Source of the DNA: Cochlodiniinecator piscidefendens
GTDB taxonomy: Bacteria; Pseudomonadota; Alphaproteobacteria; Rhodobacterales; Rhodobacteraceae
Direction: 5' to 3'
Assembly: GCF_011326755.1 (NCBI RefSeq)
Contig: NZ_JAAOIE010000003.1
Span: forward strand, 62,001 to 126,000
Length of the DNA: 64,000 bases
Both the position numbers and the translations under genes were made by a program. The number at the start of each line of letters is the position of its first letter. Position 1 is the stretch's first letter. Under the pieces are notes generated by a model, which was given only the letters and a program-made list of their open reading frames with translations, did not search any database and was not told the origin of the DNA. This document shows, one piece after another, positions 26,649-36,385 of the stretch.

Positions 26649-27073
26649 CAGTCAGTCGTGGTTCCTGGGCCACCCGCCGCCAGCCACATATCTTCAAGCT
26701 GGTAGAATTCGCGGACCTCTGGGCGGAAGACATGTACAACAACGTCGCCGGTGTCGATCAGAACCCAATCGCCCTGTTCTTTGCCTTCGATCTTGGAAAA
26801 CCGCCCAAAATCTTGTTTAATGTCGTCTGTTACACGTTCCGCAAGCGCAGCCACCTGACGCGAAGAACGGCCAGAGCAAACGACCATATAGTCGCCAATC
26901 ACAGATTTTCCGCGCAGGTCGATCTGCACGACATCTTCAGCTTTGTTTTCGTCGAGTGAAGTCAAAATGCGTGCAAGCAACACTTCGCTTGTAACACTAT
27001 CGGATGCGCCCGTTTGGGTTTGCTCCGGTGCGCCTGATTTATCAGACGCGTTTGCAGGGGTACTCAGGACCAT
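26648..27073 (-). CDS. rsfS: Ribosomal silencing factor
   Basis: Binds ribosomal protein L14 and blocks subunit joining when nutrients are short. 141 residues from ATG 27073, chosen because GGAGGAC stands directly before it; an in-frame start at 27139 adds 22 residues without a signal. The DUF143/Iojap core is clear: VVQIDLRGKSVIGDYMVVCS, GRSSRQVAALAERV, GDWVLIDTGDVVVHVF and REFYQLEDMW. The roughly 30 residues in front are low-complexity and acidic. First gene of the rsfS-rlmH-gpmI-envC-ctpA run. Confidence 0.95.
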   Translation of the reverse strand: MVLSTPANASDKSGAPEQTQTGASDSVTSEVLLARILTSLDENKAEDVVQIDLRGKSVIGDYMVVCSGRSSRQVAALAERVTDDIKQDFGRFSKIEGKEQGDWVLIDTGDVVVHVFRPEVREFYQLEDMWLAAGGPGTTTD

Positions 27074-27199
27074 GTCCTCCTTTCGGCGCGTCGCAAGGCC
27101 CCGACGCCGGGCTATATCTGTAGGGTAACACTGCCGCAAAGGAATCTCAATGCGTCATTACAAGTGTTCTGAAAAGGGTTGTTGGGGTAAATATTGGGT

Positions 27200-28531
27200 C
27201 TAATCGTCCGGAAGAGACATTGTTTCGTTGCCCAAAACACGTACTTCGCGCTGAGGAAATGGAATACTAATGCCATGTTCTTGAAATGCATCCCAAAGGG
27301 CGAGATAGACATTGCCGCGGATATTAGTCAGGCCGCCAGTTGGGTCTTTGATCCAAAACCTAAGGATGTAATCGACCGAGCTGTCCCCAAAGCCAACAAT
27401 GTGGCAAACGGGGGCCTTGGAACTTAGAACACGGCTCACCCCTTTGGCAGCATCAATCGCGACTTTGCGCACATTGTGCGGGTCGCATCCATAAGAGGTG
27501 CCAAAGAATATATCGAGCCTTACAAAGTCATTGGAATGGGACCAGTTAACCACTTGACCAGTGATCAGATCCTCATTCGGGATCAGGTATTCTTTGCCAT
27601 TTCGCGTGACAACAGAAACGTAGCGTGCGCCTAAACTGTCAATCCAGCCAAATGTTTCGCCAAGGCTGATCACGTCGCCGGGTTTGATTGATTTATCCAG
27701 CAGAATGATCACACCAGACACGAGGTTGGATACTACTTTCTGTAAACCAAAACCAAGGCCGACACCAACCGCACCGGATAGGACCGCTAAACCCGTAAGA
27801 TCAAATCCGACAGCTTTTAACCCTAAGAAAAACGCCGCGCTGAAGAGCGCCATTTGAATGAATTTAACGGCCAATACACGCATTGACGGCGAGATATCTT
27901 CGTTTTCTCCGATTTTCCGGGCGGTGGTGCTGGACAACACACGGGCAATGAAAAACAAAATGCCTGTGACAAACAATGCTTTGAGAATTGCAAAAACGGA
28001 CAGACGAAAATCACCAAATTCAATGGCGAGATTTTCTAACAATGACGATGTCGTTTCTAAAAAACCAAAATAATAGAGAGCGGCGTAAATCCACCCGCCC
28101 CAAACCACCGTTCGCCTGATCAAAGTGTTGTGGATAAGGCGTCCGACAAAGGCAATAAAGAGCCAGGCAACCGACATCGTTCCAATGAGGGACAGCAGAT
28201 AAGTGCGCGACGGAAAAGTATGCAGAACCTCGCGCATGAAAAAAATGACGGACCAGGTTAGAACAACGAAAAAGATTAACCGGATACGACGATGAACAAC
28301 CAAAAGCCAACGCAGTTGCCATTTGGGACGCCCTTCTAGGCCGCGCATCCAATTGTGAAACCGCGGAGCGAAAAAGAGCATCGCAAGATGTGCAACAAGG
28401 AACACGCCAACGATTACGACCAGCTGTGTAAGACGCGATGGCAATAAAAGTGAAAACCCAAAGGTTTCAATCTCGGAAATCAATGTGCCAAAGGCAGAAA
28501 GGGCGGTGTCAGGTGTTGTTTCTTGTTCCAT
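27200..28531 (-). CDS. MscS-family mechanosensitive ion channel
   Basis: Inner-membrane channel that releases solutes on hypo-osmotic shock. 443 residues from ATG 28531; the frame continues to a TTG at 28567, but only the ATG has a GAGG in front. Six or so hydrophobic segments precede the pore helix region SGAVGVGLGFGLQKVVSNLV, followed by the beta domain DKSIKPGDVISLGETFGWID and IPNEDLI, then the C-terminal alpha/beta domain with GCDPHNVRK. Larger than E. coli MscS (286 residues), with two or three extra N-terminal helices. Divergent from the TauE/SafE gene. Confidence 0.92.
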   Translation of the reverse strand: MEQETTPDTALSAFGTLISEIETFGFSLLLPSRLTQLVVIVGVFLVAHLAMLFFAPRFHNWMRGLEGRPKWQLRWLLVVHRRIRLIFFVVLTWSVIFFMREVLHTFPSRTYLLSLIGTMSVAWLFIAFVGRLIHNTLIRRTVVWGGWIYAALYYFGFLETTSSLLENLAIEFGDFRLSVFAILKALFVTGILFFIARVLSSTTARKIGENEDISPSMRVLAVKFIQMALFSAAFFLGLKAVGFDLTGLAVLSGAVGVGLGFGLQKVVSNLVSGVIILLDKSIKPGDVISLGETFGWIDSLGARYVSVVTRNGKEYLIPNEDLITGQVVNWSHSNDFVRLDIFFGTSYGCDPHNVRKVAIDAAKGVSRVLSSKAPVCHIVGFGDSSVDYILRFWIKDPTGGLTNIRGNVYLALWDAFQEHGISIPFPQREVRVLGNETMSLPDD

Positions 28532-28607
28532 TGACCTCACAATGGCATGTGGGTTTGGGTTCGGCAACTCACTTGCTGTTTATTCGAGTCCTAGATATGC
28601 CTCTGAC

Positions 28608-29357
28608 ATGAGTGACATTTTTCTATTGATCATTGCGGGTTTCGGGGCGGGCATTGTGAATGCCCTTGCGGGTGGCGGAACATTTTTGACGTTTCCGGCA
28701 TTGGTGTTTATCGGAATTCCCCCTGTTGCAGCTAATGCAACAAGCGCGGTTGCGGTTTTTCCTGGCTATCTCGCTGCTGCGCTTGGGTTTCGCGAAGAAA
28801 TTTCTGCAATCCCGCGCTCTGATCTTCTGCGGGCGTGTTTAGCCAGTTTGCTGGGGGGATTGGTTGGCGGCCTGTTACTTTTGGTTTCATCCAACGAAAT
28901 TTTTGCACTTCTTGTGCCTTTTCTGCTTTTGATCGCGACGCTTGCATTTGCCTTTCAGAATTTTATTCAAAAAGCTCTGAGCCAAAGCGGTGTTCGAATA
29001 GCTTCTTACGGTTGGATCGGATTGATGGCGGTGTCGATCTATGGTGGATATTTCAATGGTGGTCTCGGCATCGTCCTGCTTGCACTCTATGCATTGTGGG
29101 GGATGAAAGACCTCAACCAAATGAACGGCTTGAAAAATGCGATGTCGTTTGTGATTTCCGCGATTTCTGTTGCAACATTTGCAATTGCAGGGATCGTTCA
29201 TTGGCCAGAGGCCTTGATCATGGCGCTCGCCGCGATTGCGGGCGGATTTGCCGGCGCACGGTTGGCGAAGGTTTTACCAACAATATTTGTGCGCGGATTT
29301 GTTATTTTGATGGGTTTTGGGATGGCGTTTGTGTTTTTCGGGCGGCTCATGGCTTGA
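28608..29357 (+). CDS. TauE/SafE-family transporter
   Basis: 249-residue polytopic membrane protein with about eight hydrophobic segments and the family's two Asn-Ala-Gly-rich signatures: AGFGAGIVNALAGGGTFLTF at the N-terminus and SIYGGYFNGGLGIVLLA in the middle. Family members export sulfite, sulfoacetate or related organosulfur anions; the substrate here is unknown. Start ATG 28608 (MSDIFLLII); the longer in-frame reading from 28485 overlaps the divergent mscS start and is discounted. No good ribosome-binding site is visible. Confidence 0.85.
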   Translation: MSDIFLLIIAGFGAGIVNALAGGGTFLTFPALVFIGIPPVAANATSAVAVFPGYLAAALGFREEISAIPRSDLLRACLASLLGGLVGGLLLLVSSNEIFALLVPFLLLIATLAFAFQNFIQKALSQSGVRIASYGWIGLMAVSIYGGYFNGGLGIVLLALYALWGMKDLNQMNGLKNAMSFVISAISVATFAIAGIVHWPEALIMALAAIAGGFAGARLAKVLPTIFVRGFVILMGFGMAFVFFGRLMA

Positions 29358-29388
29358 TGGAATCTGCGTAGGGGTGTAAGGCCGACAT

Positions 29389-29475
29389 ATGAAACGCATT
29401 TACGATATCGACGATCGCGCCTTTTTGCCTTGGCGCTTTTATGGTCAGTCGCTTTCTATCATCGCCGCCCTATGA
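29389..29475 (+). CDS. Short upstream ORF (28 aa) before leuC, possible leader peptide
   Basis: Open frame ATG 29389 to TGA 29475 coding MKRIYDIDDRAFLPWRFYGQ plus SLSIIAAL. AAGG lies eight bases before the ATG, and the codons (CGC, ATC, GAC, GCC) match the local genes. A strong hairpin with a short T-run follows five bases after the stop and precedes leuC. The peptide has four Leu in 28 residues but no run of them, so classical leucine attenuation is not evident. It could be a small protein or a translated leader. Confidence 0.4.
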   Translation: MKRIYDIDDRAFLPWRFYGQSLSIIAAL

Positions 29476-29480
29476 CGGTT

Positions 29481-29504
29481 GGCGTGCGCTTTCGCACGCC
29501 CTTT
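29481..29504 (+). terminator. Terminator-like hairpin in the leuC leader
   Basis: Perfect 8-base stem GGCGTGCG / CGCACGCC with a CTTT loop, followed by CTTTTG, located 43 bases before the leuC start. May act as an attenuator or as the terminator of the upstream transcript. Confidence 0.55.
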
Positions 29505-29546
29505 TGCAGCTTTCGCCACATCTGAAATCAAGAATGGGAGAGGACT

Positions 29547-30950
29547 ATGTCCCCCAAAACGCTTTATGATAAAATCTGGGATGCGCATGTTGCGCATGAG
29601 GCCGAAGACGGCACAACCCTGCTGTATATTGACCGCCATTTGGTGCACGAAGTGACCAGTGCGCAAGCCTTTGAAGGTCTGCGTATGACTGGTCGCACCG
29701 TGCGCGCACCGGAAAAAACCATCGCTGTGCCTGATCACAACGTCCCAACGACCCTTGACCGCGCCAAAGGGATCGAGAACGAAGAAAGCCGCATTCAGGT
29801 TGACGCGCTTGACACAAATGCCAAAGAATTCGGCATCCATTATTACCCTGTGCACGACATTCGTCAGGGGATCGTGCATATTGTTGGCCCAGAACAAGGC
29901 TGGACTTTGCCCGGTATGACTGTCGTTTGTGGCGATAGTCACACTGCGACACACGGCGCATTCGGCGCGCTGGCCCACGGTATCGGCACATCAGAGGTCG
30001 AACATGTTCTGGCGACGCAAACGCTGATCCAGAAAAAATCCAAAAACATGAAGGTTGAGATCACTGGCAAATTGATGCCGGGTGTAACAGCCAAAGACAT
30101 TACTATGGCCGTTATCGGCGAAACCGGAACCGCTGGCGGTACCGGTTATGTCATCGAATATTGTGGTGAAGCGATCCGTGATTTGACGATGGAAGGCCGG
30201 ATGACGGTCTGCAATATGGCAATTGAAGGCGGCGCGCGCGCTGGCCTGATCGCGCCTGACCAAACCACATATGACTACGTAAACGGTCGTCCGCACGCCC
30301 CAAAAGGTGCACAATGGGAAGCGGCGCTTGATTGGTGGAAAACGCTTTACACCGACGATGGTGCACACTTCGATAAAGTTGTGACCTTGAAAGGCGAAGA
30401 TATCGCACCTTGTGTAACTTGGGGCACTTCACCTGAGGATGTTTTGCCGATTTCTGCGGTTGTTCCGGCACCCGAAAGCTTTGAAGGCGGCAAAGTTGAT
30501 GCCGCGGCGCGCGCGCTTGAGTACATGGGCTTGGAAGCAGGCCAAAAATTGACCGACATCGAAATCGACACTGTATTCATTGGGTCTTGCACCAATGGGC
30601 GGATCGAGGATTTGCGCGCTGTTGCTGAGGTCGTAAAAGGCAAAAAGATCAAAGACGGTATGCGTGCGATGATCGTGCCGGGCTCTGGTCTGGTGCGTGC
30701 ACAAGCGGACGAAGAAGGTCTTTCTGAAATCTTTGAGGCTGCTGGTTTTGAATGGCGCCTGGCTGGGTGTTCTATGTGCCTCGCGATGAACCCTGATCAG
30801 CTTGCGGAACATGAGCGTTGCGCGTCAACGTCCAACCGTAACTTTGAAGGTCGTCAGGGCTACAAAGGTCGTACACACCTCGTGAGCCCCGCAATGGCAG
30901 CTGCTGCCGCGTTGACCGGTCGTTTGACCGATGTGCGTGAATTGATCTAA
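29547..30950 (+). CDS. leuC: 3-isopropylmalate dehydratase, large subunit
   Basis: Aconitase-type [4Fe-4S] enzyme subunit isomerising 2- to 3-isopropylmalate in leucine synthesis. 467 residues, with [20 protein letters not shown] early, the cluster ligand Cys in [14 protein letters not shown] (about residue 350) and the CxxC pair in [13 protein letters not shown] (about 407-412). Start ATG 29547 follows GGGAGAGGA. Twelve bases separate it from leuD, forming the heterodimer operon; leuB lies 2.2 kb downstream. Confidence 0.97.
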   Translation: MSPKTLYDKIWDAHVAHEAEDGTTLLYIDRHLVHEVTSAQAFEGLRMTGRTVRAPEKTIAVPDHNVPTTLDRAKGIENEESRIQVDALDTNAKEFGIHYYPVHDIRQGIVHIVGPEQGWTLPGMTVVCGDSHTATHGAFGALAHGIGTSEVEHVLATQTLIQKKSKNMKVEITGKLMPGVTAKDITMAVIGETGTAGGTGYVIEYCGEAIRDLTMEGRMTVCNMAIEGGARAGLIAPDQTTYDYVNGRPHAPKGAQWEAALDWWKTLYTDDGAHFDKVVTLKGEDIAPCVTWGTSPEDVLPISAVVPAPESFEGGKVDAAARALEYMGLEAGQKLTDIEIDTVFIGSCTNGRIEDLRAVAEVVKGKKIKDGMRAMIVPGSGLVRAQADEEGLSEIFEAAGFEWRLAGCSMCLAMNPDQLAEHERCASTSNRNFEGRQGYKGRTHLVSPAMAAAAALTGRLTDVRELI

Positions 30951-30962
30951 GGAACCAAATCA

Positions 30963-31568
30963 ATGGAAAAGTTTGAAAAACTCCAAGGCGTCGCAGCCCC
31001 AATGCCGTTGGTGAATATCGACACTGACATGATCATTCCCAAGGTGTTCTTGAAATCAATCAAACGCACCGGCTTTGGTGTGAACCTGTTTGATGAGATG
31101 CGCTATAACCGAGACGGTTCCGAAATCGAAGACTTCGTGTTGAACAAACCACAATACCGCAATGCGGATATTTTGGTTGCTGGCGACAACTTCGGATGTG
31201 GATCTTCGCGCGAACATGCGCCGTGGGCCATCGCTGATTTTGGCATCAAATGCGTTATCTCCACGTCATTCGCTGACATCTTCTTCAACAACTGTTTTAA
31301 AAACGGTATTTTGCCAATTGTCTTGCCGCAGGAACAAATCGACATCCTGATGAGCGACGCTGAAAAGGGCGAAAATGCTCGGATGACGGTTGATCTGGAA
31401 GCCCAAGAAATCACTACTTCTGATGGTGATGTTATTGCGTTTGAGGTTGATGCATTCAAAAAACACTGCTTGCTCGAGGGCTTGGATGATATTGGCCTAA
31501 CTATGGAAAAAGCCAAATCTATCGACACGTTTGAGGCGGCAGCGTCACAATCGCGTCCTTGGGTCTAA
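30963..31568 (+). CDS. leuD: 3-isopropylmalate dehydratase, small subunit
   Basis: Swivel-domain partner of LeuC. 201 residues with [20 protein letters not shown], the substrate-binding loop [17 protein letters not shown] and [17 protein letters not shown]. Start ATG 30963 is preceded by AAGGAACC. Length matches proteobacterial LeuD. Followed by a 261-base gap and two genes of other function before leuB. Confidence 0.96.
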   Translation: MEKFEKLQGVAAPMPLVNIDTDMIIPKVFLKSIKRTGFGVNLFDEMRYNRDGSEIEDFVLNKPQYRNADILVAGDNFGCGSSREHAPWAIADFGIKCVISTSFADIFFNNCFKNGILPIVLPQEQIDILMSDAEKGENARMTVDLEAQEITTSDGDVIAFEVDAFKKHCLLEGLDDIGLTMEKAKSIDTFEAAASQSRPWV

Positions 31569-31829
31569 TCCTTTTTGGGTTTTAGTAAAAAACAATATTT
31601 TGTGGGCGGACGCGATCTGCCCACAATACCCTGAGTGCAGTTGATGCAAACTCGCACCAGTATCTTCAATTCCCTGTAAAAAATTTTGTCTTTTTAAGCA
31701 AAGGGTTGAAGCACGTCCTGAAACAAGGCAAAAATTGGGCAAGAATGAGGCAAGCCGACATAATGATCGGTACCAGATGGAATAGGACGCGGCAAAGTAT
31801 CGTGTTCGACCAAACTGAGGGCAAGGGTA

Positions 31830-32669
31830 GTGTTATCGAAACTGATAGGCGCAGTTGTGCGCGCAGTTCTCGTCGCGGTGTTGATTGCAACGCCGTCCCT
31901 AGTATTGCCAAATACCTCTGCTGACACCGCACAAGTCGTTATTTTGGCAGGATTGTTCTGCGGGGCCTTGGTTCTTTTCGAATATGCGTCGTCTTACCCA
32001 AGCTTGATCGAGTTTCGCGAAGCACCACCTTTCAATCGCATTCGTTTTGTATCGCTTCTTGCGACAGTATTCTTGTTAAGTGTCATTTGCCGAAGCCACG
32101 TTGATGGCAGCGCTCTTGCCAAATTGGTTGCGGCTATTGGCACGCTCGTTGGGCAAGCGATTGATTTCCCTTTCAGTCCGGTTCGGTTGCTGTTGGATGT
32201 CTTACCAGAAACGGCATCATCCTCGGATATTGCAACGTTTCGGGCATTGTCTGGGTTGGCTTACCTGATTTCGCTGCTCACGTTGGCAGTTTTTGCAATA
32301 TATATGCGCTTGATCAGTTGGCCTTCTGCCAATCGGAGTTTCAATGTTTGGGTGAATTTGCCCACATTTGATCCGACCGCAGGCAAAGATGTTGTGACAC
32401 GGTTAACAAGAGACGCACGTGTTAATATCTTGTTAGGGTTCTTGCTGCCATTCTTAACGCCAATCGCTTTGGCGTCAGGCGTGGAACTGTTTGGGTCTAT
32501 TTCTATCGCGTCGGAGCAATCTTTGATTTGGATGGTTGCGGCGTGGGCATTTCTTCCGGCAAGCCTGTTTATGCGTGGGATGGCGATGAATCGTATTGCT
32601 CAGATGATTCAGGACAAACGGCGCGTTTCTTACGAAAAAGCTGTTGCGCATGGATATGTGCCTGCCTGA
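31830..32669 (+). CDS. Uncharacterised membrane protein between leuD and leuB
   Basis: 279 residues from a GTG at 31830 (AAGG four bases upstream). Family not recognised. An N-terminal signal-like helix (LIGAVVRAVLVAVLIATPSL) is followed by further hydrophobic segments around residues 38-52, 75-90, 140-160 and 195-250, so roughly five to six membrane passes are likely. The C-terminus is basic (NRIAQMIQDKRRVSYEKAV). It overlaps the following nuclease-like gene by over 120 bases in another frame, which suggests linked expression. No motif points to a reaction or substrate. Confidence 0.7.
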   Translation: MLSKLIGAVVRAVLVAVLIATPSLVLPNTSADTAQVVILAGLFCGALVLFEYASSYPSLIEFREAPPFNRIRFVSLLATVFLLSVICRSHVDGSALAKLVAAIGTLVGQAIDFPFSPVRLLLDVLPETASSSDIATFRALSGLAYLISLLTLAVFAIYMRLISWPSANRSFNVWVNLPTFDPTAGKDVVTRLTRDARVNILLGFLLPFLTPIALASGVELFGSISIASEQSLIWMVAAWAFLPASLFMRGMAMNRIAQMIQDKRRVSYEKAVAHGYVPA

Positions 32670-33742
32670 TTGGAACTGTTCTTGCGTGTGCTGCGCAGGC
32701 TGAGACTATTCGGATTGCAACTTTTAATGTAGAACTGTGGCGTCGAGGGCCGGGGCTATTATTGCGTGACATTGTGCGCGGCGAAGACGAACAGATCGAC
32801 GCGATTGTTTCAGTGATAGCGACGGTTCAGCCAGATATTTTGGTGCTTCAAAATTTCGATTACGATTACGAAAATGCCGCATTGGCGGCGCTCGCCTCTC
32901 GATTTGGTGCTGCTAACGTCACCTATCCGCACTTATTTTCTCTACGACCCAATACTGGAATGCCGACAGGCTTGGATATGGACGGCGACGGGCGCTATGG
33001 GGGGCCACGCGATGCACAGGGCTATGGTAGCTTTTCCGGCCAAGGCGGAATGGCGATATTATCCCGGTTCCCTTTCGTAGCCCACGATGTGCTTGATATG
33101 AGCGGTTTGCTTTGGCGCGACGTTCCAAACGCCCAACTTCCCAACATTGATGGTCGTCCTTTTCCCTCAGAGCAGGCGCAAATGGTACAACGGTTGTCTT
33201 CAACAGGGCATTGGTTCGTGCCGGTTTCTATACGAGCGGATTTGACACTGGATATGCTGACTTGGTATGCGACGCCGCCGGTATTCGATGGCGTTGAAGA
33301 CCGAAATGGTAAACGAAATCATGACGAAAGCGCCTTTTGGCTCAGGTATCTCGAGGGGGTATTTGAATGGTCTCCCCCAGAACATTCATTTGTATTAGTC
33401 GGGGGTGCGAATTTAGATGTCTATGACGGCGAAGGCCGTCCGGCGGCACTTAGGGCTTTGCTGAGCCACCCGTTGCTGCAAGATGTATCCCCCCAAAGTG
33501 ATGGCGGAACACATTATGCACGCGCAGACGGGGGGGTAAACTTATCGCATGTGGGCAACCCCGCTTTGGATACCGCAAACTGGCCGGATGGGCCGGAGGG
33601 TCCGGGCAATTTGCGTGTGGATTATATTCTGCCATCGGTGGATTTGAATGTTGCGGGTTCAGGGGTCTATTGGCCTATTGACGATGACACCGTAGCAACT
33701 GCATCACGGCACCGGTTGGTGTGGGTTGATCTTACTCTTTAA
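32543..33742 (+). CDS. Endonuclease/exonuclease/phosphatase-family protein, exported
   Basis: About 399 residues from GTG 32543. The export signal starts some 30 residues in (basic RFLRK, hydrophobic CLIGTVLACAAQA, cleavage after AQA), then the EEP fold begins: TIRIATFNVELWRRGPG with the metal-binding Asn and Glu, DILVLQNFDYD, LDMDGDGRYGGPRDAQGYG, GQGGMAILSRFP, NLRVDYILPS and the final catalytic His in ASRHRLVWVDLTL. Acts outside the cytoplasm on a phosphodiester or phosphomonoester; substrate unknown. No ATG or GTG lies near the signal peptide, so the start is uncertain (TTG 32528 or GTG 32543), and it overlaps the upstream gene unusually far. Confidence 0.8.
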   Translation: MGISSGKPVYAWDGDESYCSDDSGQTARFLRKSCCAWICACLIGTVLACAAQAETIRIATFNVELWRRGPGLLLRDIVRGEDEQIDAIVSVIATVQPDILVLQNFDYDYENAALAALASRFGAANVTYPHLFSLRPNTGMPTGLDMDGDGRYGGPRDAQGYGSFSGQGGMAILSRFPFVAHDVLDMSGLLWRDVPNAQLPNIDGRPFPSEQAQMVQRLSSTGHWFVPVSIRADLTLDMLTWYATPPVFDGVEDRNGKRNHDESAFWLRYLEGVFEWSPPEHSFVLVGGANLDVYDGEGRPAALRALLSHPLLQDVSPQSDGGTHYARADGGVNLSHVGNPALDTANWPDGPEGPGNLRVDYILPSVDLNVAGSGVYWPIDDDTVATASRHRLVWVDLTL

Positions 33743-33814
33743 GCGAGTGTTTCTTGACCCTCGGGGCCCAAACCGCTAGGCCAAGGCAACCCTGCAATTC
33801 AAGGAAGATTCCAA

Positions 33815-34921
33815 ATGAGCAACCCTTCACTTCTTATTCTCCCAGGTGACGGCATTGGCCAAGAAGTTATGGTCGAAGTCCGTAAAATCATCGATTGGTA
33901 TGGCGAAAACCGCGGCTTGAATTTTGACGTGTCCGAGGATCTCGTTGGTGGGGCGGCTTACGACAAGCATGGTGTGCCATTGGCAGACGAAACAATGGCA
34001 AAAGCGCAAGAAGTCGATGCTGTTTTGTTGGGCGCTGTTGGCGGCCCTAAATATGACGTCCTTGATTTCTCTGTGAAGCCAGAGCGCGGACTACTGCGTT
34101 TACGCAAAGAAATGGATTTGTTTGCGAACCTGCGTCCTGCCCAGTGCTTTGATGCGCTCGCAGATTTTTCATCGCTGAAAAAAGACATCGTTTCTGGCCT
34201 TGATATCATGATCGTACGCGAGCTGACCTCGGGATCGTATTTCGGTGAACCACGTGGCATTTTCGAAGAAAATGGTCAGCGCGTTGGTATTAACACCCAG
34301 CGTTATACCGAAGCTGAAATTGCGCGTGTTGCACGTTCTGCATTTGAATTGGCCCGTCGTCGCAACAATCGCGTTTGTTCAATGGAAAAAGCAAACGTGA
34401 TGGAATCTGGTATCCTATGGCGTGACGTCGTTGAGGAAATCCACAAAGCGGAATATTCCGATGTCGAGCTATCGCATATGTATGCAGACAACGGTGCTAT
34501 GCAGTTGGTGCGCGCACCAAAACAGTTTGATGTCATTCTAACGGATAACTTGTTTGGCGATATTCTGTCTGATTGTGCTGCAATGTTGACGGGTTCTCTT
34601 GGGATGCTTCCATCTGCATCTTTGGGTGCGCCTATGGAAAATGGCCGTCCTAAGGCAATGTACGAACCCGTACATGGATCCGCGCCAGATATCATGGGGC
34701 AAGGCAAAGCCAACCCTTGTGCGTGTATCCTTAGCTTTGCCATGGCGCTACGCTATTCCTTCGATCAAGGCGAAGAGGCGACCCGCCTGGAAACGGCTGT
34801 TGAAAAAGTTCTGGCCAGCGGCGTGCGTACCGGAGATTTGATGCAATCTGACGGCGGAACTCCGGTTTCAACCAGCCAAATGGGTGATGCAATTCTCGCA
34901 GAATTGTCGTCCTCTCTTTGA
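33815..34921 (+). CDS. leuB: 3-isopropylmalate dehydrogenase
   Basis: NAD+-dependent oxidative decarboxylase of the leucine pathway, acting after LeuCD. 368 residues with [34 protein letters not shown], the catalytic [18 protein letters not shown], the metal-binding [20 protein letters not shown] and [21 protein letters not shown] 33815 follows AAGGAAG. A strong terminator stands downstream. leuA is not in the window. Confidence 0.97.
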   Translation: MSNPSLLILPGDGIGQEVMVEVRKIIDWYGENRGLNFDVSEDLVGGAAYDKHGVPLADETMAKAQEVDAVLLGAVGGPKYDVLDFSVKPERGLLRLRKEMDLFANLRPAQCFDALADFSSLKKDIVSGLDIMIVRELTSGSYFGEPRGIFEENGQRVGINTQRYTEAEIARVARSAFELARRRNNRVCSMEKANVMESGILWRDVVEEIHKAEYSDVELSHMYADNGAMQLVRAPKQFDVILTDNLFGDILSDCAAMLTGSLGMLPSASLGAPMENGRPKAMYEPVHGSAPDIMGQGKANPCACILSFAMALRYSFDQGEEATRLETAVEKVLASGVRTGDLMQSDGGTPVSTSQMGDAILAELSSSL

Positions 34922-34950
34922 ATAAGAGACACGATCTAAAGTAAATCAGA

Positions 34951-34970
34951 GGGGCTTTGGCCCCTTTTTT
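34951..34970 (+). terminator. Rho-independent terminator after leuB
   Basis: GGGGC / GCCCC stem with TTTG loop followed by six T, 30 bases after the leuB stop. Confidence 0.85.
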
Positions 34971-35050
34971 ATTTTTGGAAGGGGCTTGTTTCGAGGGGAC
35001 AGAGGAGTATCAAACAAAGGAGTTCTTTTTAACAAGCCATTGGATGTCGT

Positions 35051-36025
35051 ATGAGCGATCAACACAACGACAAACAAAATTTACGTGCGAGCCTTTATGG
35101 GTTGATGGCGTTTGGTATTTTTTCATCTCATGATGTCATTATCAAAGTGCTGGGTAATAGTTATTCTTCCTTTCAGCTTGTGTTTTTTAGTGCTCTTTTT
35201 GGGTTTCCATTTATCACTATTATGCTGATTAAGGATCAGGTGCCGGGCACGCTACGCCCAAAGCATCCTTGGTGGCTTTCGCTGCGATGTGGGTCCGCGT
35301 TGGTTTCGGCTGTTGGGGCATTTTTTGCCTTTGGTGTTCTGCCGCTTGCGGAAGTTTATGCCATTCTATTTGCGGCACCTCTGTTAATCACAATTCTTGC
35401 TATTCCAATTTTGGGCGAAACGGTGCGGTTGCGTCGTGGTTTGGCTGTGGCTTTTGGGTTGGTCGGTGTGCTGGTTGTTTTGAGACCCGGAGGTACGGAG
35501 TTTTCTTTAGGGCATGTGGCCGCAATGGCTGCGGCGGTTTCAGGTGCGCTTAATTCAATTGTGGCGCGTAAAATTGGCCCTGAAGAGCGCAGTGTTGTTA
35601 TGGTGCTTTATCCGGTGATGACGAACTTCATTGCAATGGGGATTGCGTTGCCATTTGTCTATCAGCCTATGCCAATTGGGGATTTGGGTGCCTTTGTGCT
35701 GGTCGCCTTGATGGTGCTTCTTGCGATGATATGTTTGGTCAATGCCTATCAATTGGGGGATGCGGTTATGGTTGCCCCGACTCAATACTCGCAAATTATC
35801 TGGGCAATTATGTTTGGTGCTATCTTTTTTGACGAATTCCCCGATCAAACAACTTTGGTTGGTGTTGGCATTATTATTTTGAGTGGGCTCTATATTTTAA
35901 AACGAGAATCAACTGGTACAAACTCTGAAAACACCCCGGTTTTGAGAACCAGAACCCGAATTGGGTTGTCTTCGGGACTGCGTGTAGGGACGCAACTCAA
36001 AAAGTCGAAAAAAAGCTCAAGATAG
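35051..36025 (+). CDS. DMT-superfamily (EamA) transporter
   Basis: 324-residue inner-membrane protein with ten predicted helices in two EamA repeats: LYGLMAFGIFSSHDVIIKVL to VVLRPGGTEF, then GHVAAMAAAVSGALNSIVAR to ILSGLYILKRES. The motif pair PLAEVYAILFAAPLLITILA and AMICLVNAYQLGDAVMVAPT is typical of the RhaT/EamA exporters common in roseobacters. A 40-residue Arg/Lys/Ser-rich tail follows the last helix. Substrate unknown. Stands alone after the leuB terminator; tRNA-Pro follows. Confidence 0.9.
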   Translation: MSDQHNDKQNLRASLYGLMAFGIFSSHDVIIKVLGNSYSSFQLVFFSALFGFPFITIMLIKDQVPGTLRPKHPWWLSLRCGSALVSAVGAFFAFGVLPLAEVYAILFAAPLLITILAIPILGETVRLRRGLAVAFGLVGVLVVLRPGGTEFSLGHVAAMAAAVSGALNSIVARKIGPEERSVVMVLYPVMTNFIAMGIALPFVYQPMPIGDLGAFVLVALMVLLAMICLVNAYQLGDAVMVAPTQYSQIIWAIMFGAIFFDEFPDQTTLVGVGIIILSGLYILKRESTGTNSENTPVLRTRTRIGLSSGLRVGTQLKKSKKSSR

Positions 36026-36068
36026 CTCTTGCCAAATCAGTTGGGTGGGGGTACTTCCGCCTCACGGT

Positions 36069-36145
36069 CGGGCTGTAGCGCAGCCTGGTAGCGCACCTGT
36101 TTTGGGTACAGGGGGTCAGAGGTTCGAATCCTCTCAGCCCGACCA
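36069..36145 (+). tRNA. tRNA-Pro (anticodon TGG)
   Basis: Full 77-base cloverleaf: acceptor arms CGGGCTG and CAGCCCG, D-arm GCGCAGCCTGGTAGCGC, anticodon loop TTTGGGT giving TGG, T-arm with GGTTCGAATCC, discriminator A and an encoded CCA end at 36143-36145. Confidence 0.97.
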
Positions 36146-36385
36146 GTTTTCCCCTGTTTAATGCACAAAAACCTTAGCATGTCTCACTTGAGGCAGCTAA
36201 AGGGTTTTGTGCGTAATATGGTCCAAGTATTTTCTCCTAAGATGTGTAAACCAATGTAGTTTTACATCTGCGACGTTTTATGTCGCCTTTTAGCCTGAAA
36301 TTTACGTTGGTTATCGGCCTGATAATGAAGTTGAAACGGTAACTTTTTTACGCAACCAATGCCTCGACCGAAAATAGGAAAAACT

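Noticed and set aside
36146-36385. Structured RNA or riboswitch in the leader of the class V aminotransferase
   Set aside because: Only short imperfect inverted repeats (for example GCGAC/GTCGC at 36270-36286) are present; nothing matches a motif I know.
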